Origin: JBMNFB01 sp050949085
GTDB lineage: Bacteria; Bacillota; UBA994; UBA5500
Length of the DNA: 64,000 nucleotides
Reading direction: 5' to 3'
Assembly (NCBI GenBank): GCA_050949085.1
Contig: JBMNFB010000001.1
Span: forward strand, 1-64,000
Positions 36,444-45,094 of this stretch are shown piece after piece. Position numbers and translations under genes: made by a program. The first letter of the stretch is position 1. Each line of letters begins with the position of its first letter. A model generated the notes under the pieces. It did not search any database and was not told the DNA's origin. It saw only the letters and a program-made list of their open reading frames with translations.

Positions 36444-36480
36444 CATCCTCAGCTGTCATACCGAAAAGTGCGCGCTGCGC

Positions 36481-36510
36481 TTGACAAGATTTGCCCACCG
36501 TGCGTATACT
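36481..36510 (+). promoter_or_regulatory. Sigma-A promoter of thrS
   Basis: Perfect TTGACA, 18-base spacer, TATACT. Starts the T-box leader near 36517. Confidence 0.85.
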
Positions 36511-36511
36511 A

Positions 36512-36797
36512 TCTCCAATAAGCGATGACGAGGAAGTCGCAAGCCAACAGCACCTGGCAGAGACGGGGGTCATGGGCTGCAAGCCCCCGAGGTTCTGGCT
36601 TTCGACCACCGCCTCCGAGCTGCTGCTGAAAGCGTTGCGTGGCGAGTTCACGCTCCGATTAAGGCAGCCGTGCGGCGCACGTTATGCGTCCTCCAAAAAA
36701 GTGGCTGGCCTGGCTAGCAAGCAGGGTGGAACCGCGGGATTAGGTCCTCTCGTCCCTGACGCGTGTGTATCGCGCGTCTGGGACCTGAGGATTTTTG
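36512..36797 (+). ncRNA. T-box leader of thrS
   Basis: Senses uncharged tRNA-Thr. The T-box proper, AGGGTGGAACCGCGGG, is at 36723-36738 and is followed by a stem-loop (36746-36790) with ATTTTT, the terminator. The antiterminator would use the T-box bases instead. The upstream stems contain Thr codons (ACC at about 36604) but I do not fix the specifier. Expression of thrS rises when charged tRNA-Thr is short. Confidence 0.9.
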
Positions 36798-36816
36798 TCT
36801 TGAGGAGGGATTCGCG

Positions 36817-38727
36817 TTGGATGCAATTTCAGTCAGACTCAAGGATGGCTCGTTGCGCCAGTTACCCGCCGGCAGCAATGCTTACGATCTGGCGGCAGCC
36901 ATCGGCCCGCGTCTCGCCAGGGATGCAGTGTTGGCCAGGATCAACGGTCAGGTGAGTGCCCTGACAACCGAACTTAAGGATGGAGACAGTGTCGAGCTGC
37001 TGATGGCGGATTCGCCGGAGGCCCTGGACACGCTGCGGCATACGGCGGCGCACATCATGGCTCAGGCCGTCTGCCGCCTCTTCCCGGGCACCAAACTGGC
37101 CATCGGCCCTTCCATCAAGGACGGTTTCTACTACGACTTCGATCTGGAGCATTCTCTGAACCCGGACGATCTGGAGCGCATTGCTGCCGAGATGGAGAAG
37201 ATCATCAAGGAGAAGCTGCCGCTGGAGCGCCAGGTGCTCAGCCGCGAGGAGGCGCTGGAGTTCTTCCGCCAGCAAGGCGAGAACTTCAAGGTAGAGCTCA
37301 TCGAGGATTTGCCGGAGGATGCCGAGATTTCCTGCTACCGCCAGGGAGAGTTCATCGATCTCTGTGCCGGCCCCCATCTGCCGGACACCGGCCGCATCAA
37401 GGCCTTCAAGCTGCTCTCTGTCGCCGGCGCCTACTGGCGGGGCGATGAGCGCCGCCCGATGCTGCAGCGAGTCTATGCCACGGCCTTCCCGACGAAGGCG
37501 GAGCTGGAGGAGCATCTGCGGCGGCTGGAGGAGGCCCGGCAGCGCGATCATCGGAAGCTGGGCCGCGAGCTGGAGATCTACACCATCGAGGAGGAAGGCC
37601 CCGGTTTTCCGTTTTTCCTGCCCAACGGGATGGTGATTCGCAACGAGCTGGAGCAGTTCTGGCGCGAGCAGCATGCCGCCGCCGGCTATCAGGAGATCCG
37701 CACGCCCATCATCCTCAACCGCAGCCTCTGGGAGCGCAGCGGCCACTGGGATCATTACCGGGAGAACATGTACTTCACCCAGATCGATGAGCACGATTTT
37801 GCGGTGAAGCCGATGAACTGTCCGGGGGCGATGCTGATCTACCGCAACAAGATGCATTCGTATCGTGATTTGCCGCTGCGCTATGCCGAGCTGGGGCTGG
37901 TACATCGCCACGAACTCTCGGGGGTGCTCTCCGGACTCACCCGGGTGCGCGCCTTTACCCAGGACGACTCGCACGTCTTCATGACGCCCGACCAGATCGA
38001 ATCCGAGCTGGACCGGCGCATCGACCTGGTCGACAACTTCTACAAGACGTTCGGCTTCGATTATAACGTGGAACTTTCCACCCGGCCGGAGAACTCCATG
38101 GGTTCAGATGAAGTCTGGGAGCTGGCCGAGGGGGCACTGCAGAAGGTGCTGGAGGCCAAGGGTATCGAGTATGTGATCAACGAAGGCGATGGGGCATTCT
38201 ACGGCCCGAAGATCGACTTCCACCTCACTGACTGCCTGGGGCGCTCCTGGCAGTGCGCAACGATCCAGCTGGACTTCCAGATGCCGGAGAAGTTCGAACT
38301 GAGCTATATCGGCGAGGATGGGGCGCGGCATACACCTGTCGTCATTCACAGCGTGGCCTTCGGCTCGATCGAGCGCTTCATGGCCATCCTCATCGAGCAG
38401 TATGCCGGCGCCTTCCCCTTCTGGCTCGCGCCGGTGCAGGCCCGGGTGCTGCCCATCACCGATCGCGTGCACGACTATGCCGCCGACGTCTGCCAGCAGC
38501 TAGTCGCCGCCGGCATTCGCGCCGAGCTGGATGACCGCAACGAGAAGGTCGGCTTCAAGATTCGCGAGGCGCAGGTCGCCAAGGTCCCCTACATGCTGAT
38601 CATTGGCGACCGGGAAGCGAGCGCCGGGCAGGTCTCGGTCCGGCTGCGCGACGGTGGCGACCAGGGGGCACGCCTGCTGGACGATGTCTTGGCCGAAATG
38701 CAGGAGCTGAAGGCCAACCGTCGTTGA
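36817..38727 (+). CDS. thrS: Threonyl-tRNA synthetase
   Basis: Charges tRNA-Thr in the cytosol. 636 residues from TTG 36817, six bases after GAGGAGGGA; no ATG lies nearby. Domains in order: TGS (1-60), editing domain with HTAAHIMAQAV (about 70) and the SAD region with C-x3-H (CAGPH), class II catalytic core with motif 2 (RHELSGVLSGLTRVRAFTQDD) and motif 3 (GSIERFMAILIE), and the anticodon-binding domain. Controlled by the T-box leader. Confidence 0.97.
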   Translation: MDAISVRLKDGSLRQLPAGSNAYDLAAAIGPRLARDAVLARINGQVSALTTELKDGDSVELLMADSPEALDTLRHTAAHIMAQAVCRLFPGTKLAIGPSIKDGFYYDFDLEHSLNPDDLERIAAEMEKIIKEKLPLERQVLSREEALEFFRQQGENFKVELIEDLPEDAEISCYRQGEFIDLCAGPHLPDTGRIKAFKLLSVAGAYWRGDERRPMLQRVYATAFPTKAELEEHLRRLEEARQRDHRKLGRELEIYTIEEEGPGFPFFLPNGMVIRNELEQFWREQHAAAGYQEIRTPIILNRSLWERSGHWDHYRENMYFTQIDEHDFAVKPMNCPGAMLIYRNKMHSYRDLPLRYAELGLVHRHELSGVLSGLTRVRAFTQDDSHVFMTPDQIESELDRRIDLVDNFYKTFGFDYNVELSTRPENSMGSDEVWELAEGALQKVLEAKGIEYVINEGDGAFYGPKIDFHLTDCLGRSWQCATIQLDFQMPEKFELSYIGEDGARHTPVVIHSVAFGSIERFMAILIEQYAGAFPFWLAPVQARVLPITDRVHDYAADVCQQLVAAGIRAELDDRNEKVGFKIREAQVAKVPYMLIIGDREASAGQVSVRLRDGGDQGARLLDDVLAEMQELKANRR

Positions 38728-38753
38728 CAGTTACTGTTGCTCCGTGATAGAAT
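38724..38753 (+). promoter_or_regulatory. Promoter of infC-rpmI-rplT
   Basis: TTGACA at 38724-38729, overlapping the thrS stop codon, 18-base spacer, TAGAAT at 38748-38753. Confidence 0.75.
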
Positions 38754-38759
38754 ACAACG

Positions 38760-38938
38760 TGTATGCGAGTCATGCTTGACTCGCTTCAAGCAGAAGCAGC
38801 CGCTTCTCACCCTGAGGCGCCACGATGGGCTGTTACCAGGGTCGTAGATCCAGCATATCGTTTTCAGCATTGCTGAGGAGAAATTGCTAGATTTTTCGGC
38901 GAGCGGCTTAGGCTGCTCGCCTTTCTTCGTTTCTTCTT
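38760..38938 (+). ncRNA. L20-type leader with attenuator before infC
   Basis: In Firmicutes the infC-rpmI-rplT operon is attenuated when free L20 binds the leader. Here a ~180-base leader ends with a terminator: GGCGAGC, 10-base loop, GCTCGCC, then TTTCTTCGTTTCTT (38898-38938). An upstream segment near 38760-38840 can fold with it. The identity rests on position and the terminator; L20 binding is inference. Confidence 0.65.
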
Positions 38939-39009
38939 GGCAGCATCAGCGGCTTCTGCCGATTCGTCAGGTGAGCAGACTTTATTACTAAATTGGGAGG
39001 GATTCACCT

Positions 39010-39564
39010 ATCAGTAGGGATCAGAGGAGAGTACAGGTAAATGAGCAAATTCGCCTGCGCGAACTGAGGCTGATCGATGAGAATGGCCAACAGGTAGGGA
39101 TCATGTCTTCCCGCGAGGCGCTCCAGCGGGCGCGGGAGCGGGGGCTTGATCTGGTGAACATCGCGCCGACTGCGCGGCCGCCGGTTTGCCGGATGATGGA
39201 CTATGGCAAGTATAAGTACGAGCAGAGCAAGCAGGAGCGCGAGGCGCGCAAGAAGCAGAAGGTCATCACCATCAAAGAGATTCAGCTGAGCCAGACCATC
39301 GAGGAGCATGATATGCTGGTTAAGGCCAGAAACGCGGAGCGACTGCTGAAAGAGGGCAACAAGATCAAAGTTGTCATGCGCTTCCGCGGACGGCAGATCG
39401 TCCATGCCGAATTGGGACGCAAAGTTTTTGATAGATTTGTGGAGCTGGTAGAGAGCGGGGTTGTGGAGCGCGCGGCGCAGATCGAAGGCCGCAACATGAT
39501 CATGATCATGGCTCCCAAGCCAGACGCGGCTCCTAAGTCAGAGAAAGGAAAAGCTGAAAGCTAA
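39010..39564 (+). CDS. infC: Translation initiation factor IF-3
   Basis: Prevents 50S joining and checks the start codon on the 30S subunit. 184 residues. No ATG, GTG or TTG lies in frame before 39103, yet the N-terminal domain needs residues upstream. ATC at 39010, nine bases after GGGAGG, gives the start I-S-R-D, matching the ISKD start of Bacillus-type IF-3, which uses ATT. A rare codon is normal for infC because IF-3 represses its own synthesis at such codons. The C-terminal KVVMRFRGRQIVH and GRNMIMIMAPK are typical. Confidence 0.95.
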   Translation: MSRDQRRVQVNEQIRLRELRLIDENGQQVGIMSSREALQRARERGLDLVNIAPTARPPVCRMMDYGKYKYEQSKQEREARKKQKVITIKEIQLSQTIEEHDMLVKARNAERLLKEGNKIKVVMRFRGRQIVHAELGRKVFDRFVELVESGVVERAAQIEGRNMIMIMAPKPDAAPKSEKGKAES

Positions 39565-39579
39565 GGAGGTCACATCACC

Positions 39580-39780
39580 ATGCCGAAGATGAAGACACAC
39601 AAGGGCGCTGCCAAGCGTTTTAGAGTTACCGGCACTGGAAAGGTCAAGCGTCAGAGCCCGGCCAACCAGCATAAGTTCTTGGCGAAGTCGTCGAAACAGA
39701 AGCGCCGTCTCGATGCTCCGTCGCTGCTGAGCGATCCCGATCGCAAGCGCGTCAAGAAACTGATGCCTTACCATTTCTAG
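39580..39780 (+). CDS. rpmI: 50S ribosomal protein L35
   Basis: 66 basic residues, start MPKMKTHKGAAKRF and end KKLMPYHF as in bacterial L35. ATG 39580 follows AAGGAGG. Middle gene of the infC-rpmI-rplT operon. Confidence 0.97.
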   Translation: MPKMKTHKGAAKRFRVTGTGKVKRQSPANQHKFLAKSSKQKRRLDAPSLLSDPDRKRVKKLMPYHF

Positions 39781-39804
39781 TATAGCTACAGGAGGTTTTC
39801 TGAG

Positions 39805-40158
39805 ATGCCACGTGTAAAACGAGGCGTGACTGCGCGCGCACGCCATAAGAAAGTGCTGAAGTTGGCCAAGGGCTATCGCGGGACCAAGAGCAAGCTTTAC
39901 CGTCGGGCAAACGAGCAGGTCATGAAGTCTATGACCTACGCTACCGCCGACCGCCGTCGTCGCAAGCGCGACTTCCGTCGGCTCTGGATCGCCCGCATCA
40001 ATGCGGCAGCCCGCATGAACGATATTTCCTATAGCAACCTGATGCACGGACTGAAGAAGGCCGGAGTGGAGATCAACCGCAAGATGCTGGCTGATCTGGC
40101 GGTCAGCGATAGCGCTGCTTTCGCCCAGCTGGTCGAGACGGCCAAGGCCGAGCTGTAA
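39805..40158 (+). CDS. rplT: 50S ribosomal protein L20
   Basis: 117 residues, start MPRVKRGVTARARHKKVLK, RNA-binding basic N-terminus and the folded C-terminal half. ATG 39805 follows AGGAGG. L20 is needed early in 50S assembly and is the likely repressor of its own operon through the leader upstream. Confidence 0.97.
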   Translation: MPRVKRGVTARARHKKVLKLAKGYRGTKSKLYRRANEQVMKSMTYATADRRRRKRDFRRLWIARINAAARMNDISYSNLMHGLKKAGVEINRKMLADLAVSDSAAFAQLVETAKAEL

Positions 40159-40174
40159 CAGGATAGACATGCGA

Positions 40175-40210
40175 AAACCCCAAACGCTCGTCGTTTGGGG
40201 TTGCCTGTTC
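40175..40210 (+). terminator. Terminator after rplT
   Basis: AACCCCAAACG, CTCGT loop, CGTTTGGGGTT, then GCCTGTT. Confidence 0.8.
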
Positions 40211-40228
40211 TGAGGGGGAGGTCCGGCG

Positions 40229-41581
40229 ATGGGTGTGATGAGACAGAGTCGCTTCTGGTGGCGCTGGTCTCCGGTGCAAGTTCTGGCGGCCAGCTTCGCC
40301 CTGCTGATTCTGCTGGGCAGCCTGCTGCTCGCCATGCCGGCGGCTTCGCGCCAGGGGCAGTTGAATTATCTTGATGCCCTGTTCACAGCGACGTCAGCCG
40401 TCTGTGTAAACGGCCTTGTGGTGGTCGATACCTGGACGCAGTTTTCTTTCTGGGGTCAGCTGGTGTTGTTGAGCCTGATTCAGATCGGCGGCTTGGGTGT
40501 GATGACCCTGGCTACGCTGCTGGTGGTTGCCCTGGGGCGGCGCGTCAGCCTGCGCAACCGCCTGCTCATGCAGGAGGCCCTGAACCAGGGGTCTCTGGAA
40601 GGCATCATCCGCCTGCTGAAATCGGTCGGCCTGTTTACCTTCTTCTTTGAAGCTTTGGGTGCGCTGATTCTGACCATCTGCTTTCTGCCCGACTATGGCT
40701 GGCCGCTGGCCCTATGGAAGGGTGCCTTTCATTCCGTCTCGGCCTTCTGCAATGCTGGCTTTGATCTCATCGGCCAGTGGCGCAATCTGGCGCCTTACGC
40801 GTCTCACTGGGGGGTCAATCTGACTATTACCACGCTGATCATCGTCGGCGGCCTGGGCTTCAGTGTGATCGCCGATCTCCAGAGGCAGCGGCGAGAAGGA
40901 TTTCGCTGGTCGCGTCTGACCCTACATAGCAAGCTGGTACTCACCGCTTCGGCTGTGCTGCTGCTGGGCGGGAGCCTGTTCATTCTGGTCGCTGAATGGG
41001 GTGGTGGCCTGGCCGGCCTGCCGCCGGTATACCGACCGCTGGCAGCCTGGTTCCAGTCGGTGGCAACTCGTACGGCAGGGTTCAGCACCATCGCCACCAG
41101 TTCGCTGAAACCGGCCACGCTTTTCGTGCTGATCCTGCTGATGTTCATCGGTGCGTCACCTGGGTCCACCGGTGGCGGCGTGAAGACGACCACATTCGCT
41201 GCTGTCTTTCTGATGGTGGTGGCTGTGATTCGGGGCCGCGACGACGCCAACGTGTTCGGCCGTCGCATTCCCCGGGAACTGGTGATGCGCTCGATGTCTA
41301 TTGTGGCGGTGTCGCTCGCGCTGGTGATCGGCGTGACGATAGCGCTCTCACTGCTGGAGGATCATCCCTTCCTGACGCTCCTTTTTGAGGCCACGTCGGC
41401 CTTTGCGACGGTGGGTCTCAGCCTGGGTATTACGCCCGGTCTATCGCTCGTCAGCAAGCTCATCGTGATCTTCACCATGTATGCCGGGCGCGTCGGGCCG
41501 ATGACGCTGGCTGTCGCCCTGGCCCATACGGGGCAGCAGGCGCAGCTCCGGTATCCGGAAGAGAAAATCATTGTTGGTTAG
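40229..41581 (+). CDS. ktrB: KtrB/TrkH-type potassium channel subunit
   Basis: 450-residue membrane protein with four pore-loop repeats: TSAVCVNGLVVVDT, SAFCNAGFDL, SVATRTAGFSTI and EATSAFATVGLSLG. Imports K+ (with Na+ in Ktr systems). In loop 1 the usual T/V before Gly is Asn (CVNGL). GASPGSTGGGVKTTT is the conserved gating loop. Start 40229 follows GAGGGGGAGG. The KtrA-like gene follows after 14 bases. Confidence 0.9.
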   Translation: MGVMRQSRFWWRWSPVQVLAASFALLILLGSLLLAMPAASRQGQLNYLDALFTATSAVCVNGLVVVDTWTQFSFWGQLVLLSLIQIGGLGVMTLATLLVVALGRRVSLRNRLLMQEALNQGSLEGIIRLLKSVGLFTFFFEALGALILTICFLPDYGWPLALWKGAFHSVSAFCNAGFDLIGQWRNLAPYASHWGVNLTITTLIIVGGLGFSVIADLQRQRREGFRWSRLTLHSKLVLTASAVLLLGGSLFILVAEWGGGLAGLPPVYRPLAAWFQSVATRTAGFSTIATSSLKPATLFVLILLMFIGASPGSTGGGVKTTTFAAVFLMVVAVIRGRDDANVFGRRIPRELVMRSMSIVAVSLALVIGVTIALSLLEDHPFLTLLFEATSAFATVGLSLGITPGLSLVSKLIVIFTMYAGRVGPMTLAVALAHTGQQAQLRYPEEKIIVG

Positions 41582-41595
41582 GGGGAAAGGTCGCC

Positions 41596-42243
41596 ATGGA
41601 GAAACAGTTCGCAGTGATCGGTCTCGGCCGCTTTGGCAGTAGCGTGGCCCGTTCGCTGCACTCGATGGGGTATCAGGTGCTGGCCATCGATTGCGATGAA
41701 GAAGCCGTGCGCGAAATGGTCGACTACTCCACCCGGGCGGTGGTGGCCGATGCCACCAACGAACAGGCGCTGCGGGCCCTGGGGATTCGTAACCTGGATG
41801 TGGTCGTCGTCGGCATCGGCGACGATCTGCAGGCCAGCATCCTGGTCGTCCTGATGCTGAAGGAAGTGGGCGTGGAGTATATCGTCGCCAAAGCTCACAA
41901 TGAGCTGCACGGGAGAGTACTGGAACGAATCGGCGCCGATAAGGTCGTCTATCCGGAGCGGGATATGGGCTTCCGCGTGGCCAACAGCCTGGTCTCGTCC
42001 AATATCCTCGAGTATATCGAGCTCAGCCCCGATGTGGGCGTTATCGAAGTGCTGGCACCGGAGCGGATGCTGGGCAAGCGCCTCGTAGAGCTGGATCTGC
42101 GCAATCGCTTCCACGTCAACGTCATCGCCATCAAGCGCGGCAACGTGGTGAACATCACACCGGGCGCCAATGATCGCATCGAGCGTGGCGATGTCGTCGT
42201 CCTGGTGGGCAAGCGCGAGGATCTACAGAAGTTCGACCACTAG
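41596..42243 (+). CDS. ktrA: KtrA/TrkA-type regulatory subunit
   Basis: 215 residues; cytoplasmic ring that gates KtrB. N-terminal RCK Rossmann domain with GLGRFGSSVARSL, conserved DCDEEAV acidic end of beta-2 (NAD/ATP ribose) and the C-terminal RCK_C domain (VLAPERMLGKRLVELD), which in Firmicutes often binds c-di-AMP. Co-operonic with ktrB. Confidence 0.93.
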   Translation: MEKQFAVIGLGRFGSSVARSLHSMGYQVLAIDCDEEAVREMVDYSTRAVVADATNEQALRALGIRNLDVVVVGIGDDLQASILVVLMLKEVGVEYIVAKAHNELHGRVLERIGADKVVYPERDMGFRVANSLVSSNILEYIELSPDVGVIEVLAPERMLGKRLVELDLRNRFHVNVIAIKRGNVVNITPGANDRIERGDVVVLVGKREDLQKFDH

Positions 42244-42292
42244 AGGGTCATATTGAGGGTAAGCATTCCTGATCGTACGCGCCCGGGTAGCT

Positions 42293-42539
42293 GGAGGTGG
42301 GCACTGGCCCCTCAGGCGCGGCGATGTCTTCATTGATTCAAGGTATCAAGCGAACCGGGACGGGGAGCAGCAAAATCCATTTGGTTGGGGTGCTTCTCCC
42401 GGAAACTTGCGAGCCCCGCTTTCTGGTGTTCCCCTTGCAGGGCTCGGCTGCGCTTCGGTTGCTGCTCTTCATCCCGTCCCGTTTCGCTTCTTGAACGAAA
42501 GACTTATCGAATGCGCCCTTGGGCCAGATGCCCACCTCC
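42293..42539. repeat. 247-bp near-palindrome filling the gap
   Basis: The ends GGAGGTGGGC (42293-42302) and GCCCACCTCC (42530-42539) are exact inverted repeats. Pairing continues inward: TGGGCACTGGCCC with GGGCCAGATGCCCA, GCGAT..CTTCATTGATTCA with TGAACGAAAGAC..ATCG, and AAGCGAACCGGGACGGG with CCCGTCCCGTTTCGCTT, GAGCAGCAA with TTGCTGCTC. The loop has another GAGCCC/GGGCTC. It can fold into one long rod. No protein is evident. Could be a MITE-like element or a structured RNA. Confidence 0.75.
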
Positions 42540-42589
42540 TGGGATCGGCCAGCGCGATGGCGAGCTCATACCGAAAGGGGTGACCCGGC

Positions 42590-43378
42590 TTGGAGATGAT
42601 CCAGAGTCGGCACAATCGGCTGATCAAACAATTGAGGAGTCTACATAGCCGCAGCGGCCGAGAAAAGCTGGGGCTCTTCCTGCTGGAGGGAGTGCGGCTG
42701 ATCGAGGCGGCTGCCGATGCAGAACTGCGGCTGCCCTATGTGGTCTTCAATTCCTATCTGGAAAGCAACCAGCGGGGGCTGGAGCTGCTGGCGCGCCTCC
42801 AGCGGCAGGGCAGCCAGGTCTACCAGGTGGCGGACCGCCTGCTCTGCGAGCTGGCTGACACCGATCGCCCTCAGGGCATCCTGGCCGCGGCCGAGATACC
42901 GGCGGAGCCGGCCGAATGGCCTGAGGCGTCCACCATCCTTGTGCTGGACGGTGTGCAGGACCCCGGCAACCTGGGCACGCTGATCCGGACTGCCGATGCG
43001 CTGGGCGTCGACCTGATCATCGCCCTCAAGGGCACCGTCGACCCCTATAACGAAAAAGTGGTGCGGGCAGCCATGGGTTCGCTGTTCCACCTGCCGCTGA
43101 TTCAGAATCAGGAGGCCAGCGATGTGCTGCCCCGGCTGCGAGAAGCCGGCGCCCAGATCGTAGTCAGCTGCCTCAGCCCGGACGCAGTGCCCTATCTGCA
43201 AGCTGCCTATCGGGACAAGGTGGCCCTGGTGGTGGGAAACGAAGGCGCCGGCGTCAGCGACCTCTGGCTGGAGGAGGCTGACCAGCGGGTGATCATCCCG
43301 CAGCGCGGGGCAGCCGAATCGTTGAACGTCGGGGTGGCCACCGGCATCTTGCTGGCCCACATTTCTGCCAGATTTTGA
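42590..43378 (+). CDS. TrmH/SpoU-family RNA methyltransferase
   Basis: 262 residues starting TTG 42590, six bases after AAAGGGGTGA (ATG 42596 is an alternative). N-terminal substrate-binding region with LLEGVRLIEAA, then SPOUT motifs LDGVQDPGNLGTLIRTADA, VVGNEGAGVS and IPQRGAAESLNVGVA. 2'-O-methylates rRNA or tRNA; target unknown. Location just before pheST is common in Firmicutes. Confidence 0.88.
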   Translation: MEMIQSRHNRLIKQLRSLHSRSGREKLGLFLLEGVRLIEAAADAELRLPYVVFNSYLESNQRGLELLARLQRQGSQVYQVADRLLCELADTDRPQGILAAAEIPAEPAEWPEASTILVLDGVQDPGNLGTLIRTADALGVDLIIALKGTVDPYNEKVVRAAMGSLFHLPLIQNQEASDVLPRLREAGAQIVVSCLSPDAVPYLQAAYRDKVALVVGNEGAGVSDLWLEEADQRVIIPQRGAAESLNVGVATGILLAHISARF

Positions 43379-43692
43379 ACATGCTTTCGCTTGTGTCGCT
43401 CAGAAGCCGTATGATATAATAGCCACAAGTCTGACAAATTTGGTGCTGCTGGACTGCCTGTCCCAGGCAGTCTCATTAACTCCAGGCAGGTTCGCAGGAA
43501 CTTGCGATCTCCCATGAAGGCGATGTTTGCTCGTCAGACATCGGCTGCAACGTACCTCAACTAGTTTGTTCTCCCAAAATGAAAAGAACTAAAGAGAGGT
43601 GCACAAGCTTGAGGATGACCGCTGCATTTTTCTGGAGGCTTTTTGTGGAGACCGGATCAGTATTGGCTTATCTCATGTATCGTCGGCTGTCG
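43379..43692 (+). other. Intergenic region with hairpin, no gene seen
   Basis: Holds a TATAAT at 43414-43419 with a weak -35 (TTGTGT, 18 bases away) and a perfect 9-bp hairpin GACTGCCTG/CAGGCAGTC at about 43452-43472. Short open frames in it lack good support. Could contain a small RNA. Confidence 0.35.
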
Positions 43693-43721
43693 TTGACAAG
43701 TTAGTGCGAATCCCCGATAAT
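43693..43721 (+). promoter_or_regulatory. Promoter of the pheST leader
   Basis: TTGACA, 17-base spacer, GATAAT at 43716-43721. Confidence 0.75.
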
Positions 43722-43727
43722 GACGAT

Positions 43728-44005
43728 GTCTGTTGCAGGCTGGACACTAGTACAGTTGGATATGCAAATGCGATGAAGGAGACCAGTAGTTACAGGCTCA
43801 ACTGTGACAGGGAGAGGGTGTCGTGACTGGAAGCATCCTCGGCAGTTCTGTAACGAACCTTCGCTCCGGAGGCAGCGCTGCTGAACCGTAAGCAGTAGGC
43901 AGCGACGGCAATACGCCGTTATTAAACAATGAGGGCTGCTCTGGCAGCCGAATCAGGGTGGTACCACGCACTGTCGTCCCTATCGGGGCGGCATTTTTTT
44001 TGCCA
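43728..44005 (+). ncRNA. T-box leader of pheST
   Basis: T-box sequence AGGGTGGTACCACG at 43955-43968, then a terminator stem GTCGTCCC/GGGGCGGC and eight T (43972-44001). The TTC at about 43859 is a candidate Phe specifier codon in the first stem, not proved. Lets pheS and pheT respond to uncharged tRNA-Phe. Confidence 0.9.
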
Positions 44006-44039
44006 GAAAATCCGATGGAGAAGCAGGAGGGTTCAGAGT

Positions 44040-45065
44040 ATGGATTTGAAGGAAAAACTGCGCCAGCTGGAAACGACGGCGCTGCAGGCGGTGGAGGCAG
44101 CCACATCTGCCGAACAGCTACAGGCGCTGCGCGTGCATTATCTGGGCAAGAAGGGCGAGATCACCGCGATCCTGCGGGGCATGGCCACGCTGGCGGCGGA
44201 GGAGCGCCCCAAGGTAGGGCAGCTGGCCAACCAGGTGCGCGATCGCCTGGAGCGGGAGATCTCCCAGCGGACGCAGCTGCTGGCCGAGCAGGCCAGGCAG
44301 GCGCGGCTGCAGGTCGAGCGCATCGATGTGACCCTGCCGGGGCTGCAGATCCCCCGCGGGCACCAGCACCTGATCACCCGCACCCAGGATCAGCTGATCC
44401 AGATCTTTGTCGGCATGGGCTTCTCGGTGGTCGAGGGGCCTGAGGTAGAAACCGAGTACTACAACTTTGAGGCGCTGAATATTCCCGCCGATCATCCCGC
44501 CCGCGACATGCAGGACTCCTTCTATTTTGGGCCGGGGCTGCTGCTGCGCACCCATACGTCGCCGATGCAGGTGCGGACCATGGAACGCCTCCGCCCCGAG
44601 CCGCTGCGCATCGTCGTTCCCGGCCGGGTCTATCGGCGCGATGACGATGCCACCCATTCACCGATGTTCCATCAGATGGAGGGGCTGGTCATCGACAAGG
44701 GAATCACCATGGGCGATCTGAAGGGGGTTCTGCTCAGCTTTGCCCGCGCCATGTTCGGTCCCCAGCGGCAGATTCGCCTGCGGCCAAGTTTCTTCCCCTT
44801 CACTGAGCCCAGCGCTGAAGTGGATATCTCCTGCTTCGTCTGCGAAGGGGAAGGTTGCCGCCTCTGCAAGAACAGCGGCTGGATTGAGATTCTCGGCTCC
44901 GGCATGGTGCATCCGCAGGTGCTGCGCATGTCGGGATACGATCCAGAGGAAGTCAGCGGCTATGCCTTCGGCATGGGGATTGAGCGGATCGCCATGCTCA
45001 AGTATGGCGTCGACGATCTGCGCCACCTCTTCACCAACGACGTGCGCTTCTTGCACCAGTTTTAG
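44040..45065 (+). CDS. pheS: Phenylalanyl-tRNA synthetase alpha subunit
   Basis: 341 residues from ATG 44040 after AGGAGGG. N-terminal coiled coil (1-85), then the class II core with motif 1 region PRGHQHLITRTQDQL, motif 2 VVPGRVYRRDDDATHSPMFHQMEG and motif 3 AFGMGIERIAML. Forms the alpha2beta2 enzyme with PheT. A short internal C-x2-C-x4-C segment (CFVCEGEGCRLC) is typical of many Firmicute PheS proteins. Confidence 0.97.
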   Translation: MDLKEKLRQLETTALQAVEAATSAEQLQALRVHYLGKKGEITAILRGMATLAAEERPKVGQLANQVRDRLEREISQRTQLLAEQARQARLQVERIDVTLPGLQIPRGHQHLITRTQDQLIQIFVGMGFSVVEGPEVETEYYNFEALNIPADHPARDMQDSFYFGPGLLLRTHTSPMQVRTMERLRPEPLRIVVPGRVYRRDDDATHSPMFHQMEGLVIDKGITMGDLKGVLLSFARAMFGPQRQIRLRPSFFPFTEPSAEVDISCFVCEGEGCRLCKNSGWIEILGSGMVHPQVLRMSGYDPEEVSGYAFGMGIERIAMLKYGVDDLRHLFTNDVRFLHQF

Positions 45066-45094
45066 GGATAACAAGCAGGAGGAGTTGAGAGTAT

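Noticed and set aside
42293..42539. Retron or group II intron for the palindrome
   Set aside because: No reverse transcriptase nearby and no domain V-like hairpin; it is a plain inverted repeat.
43599..43826. 75-residue open frame before pheS
   Set aside because: It overlaps the promoter and start of the T-box leader and has no recognisable motif.
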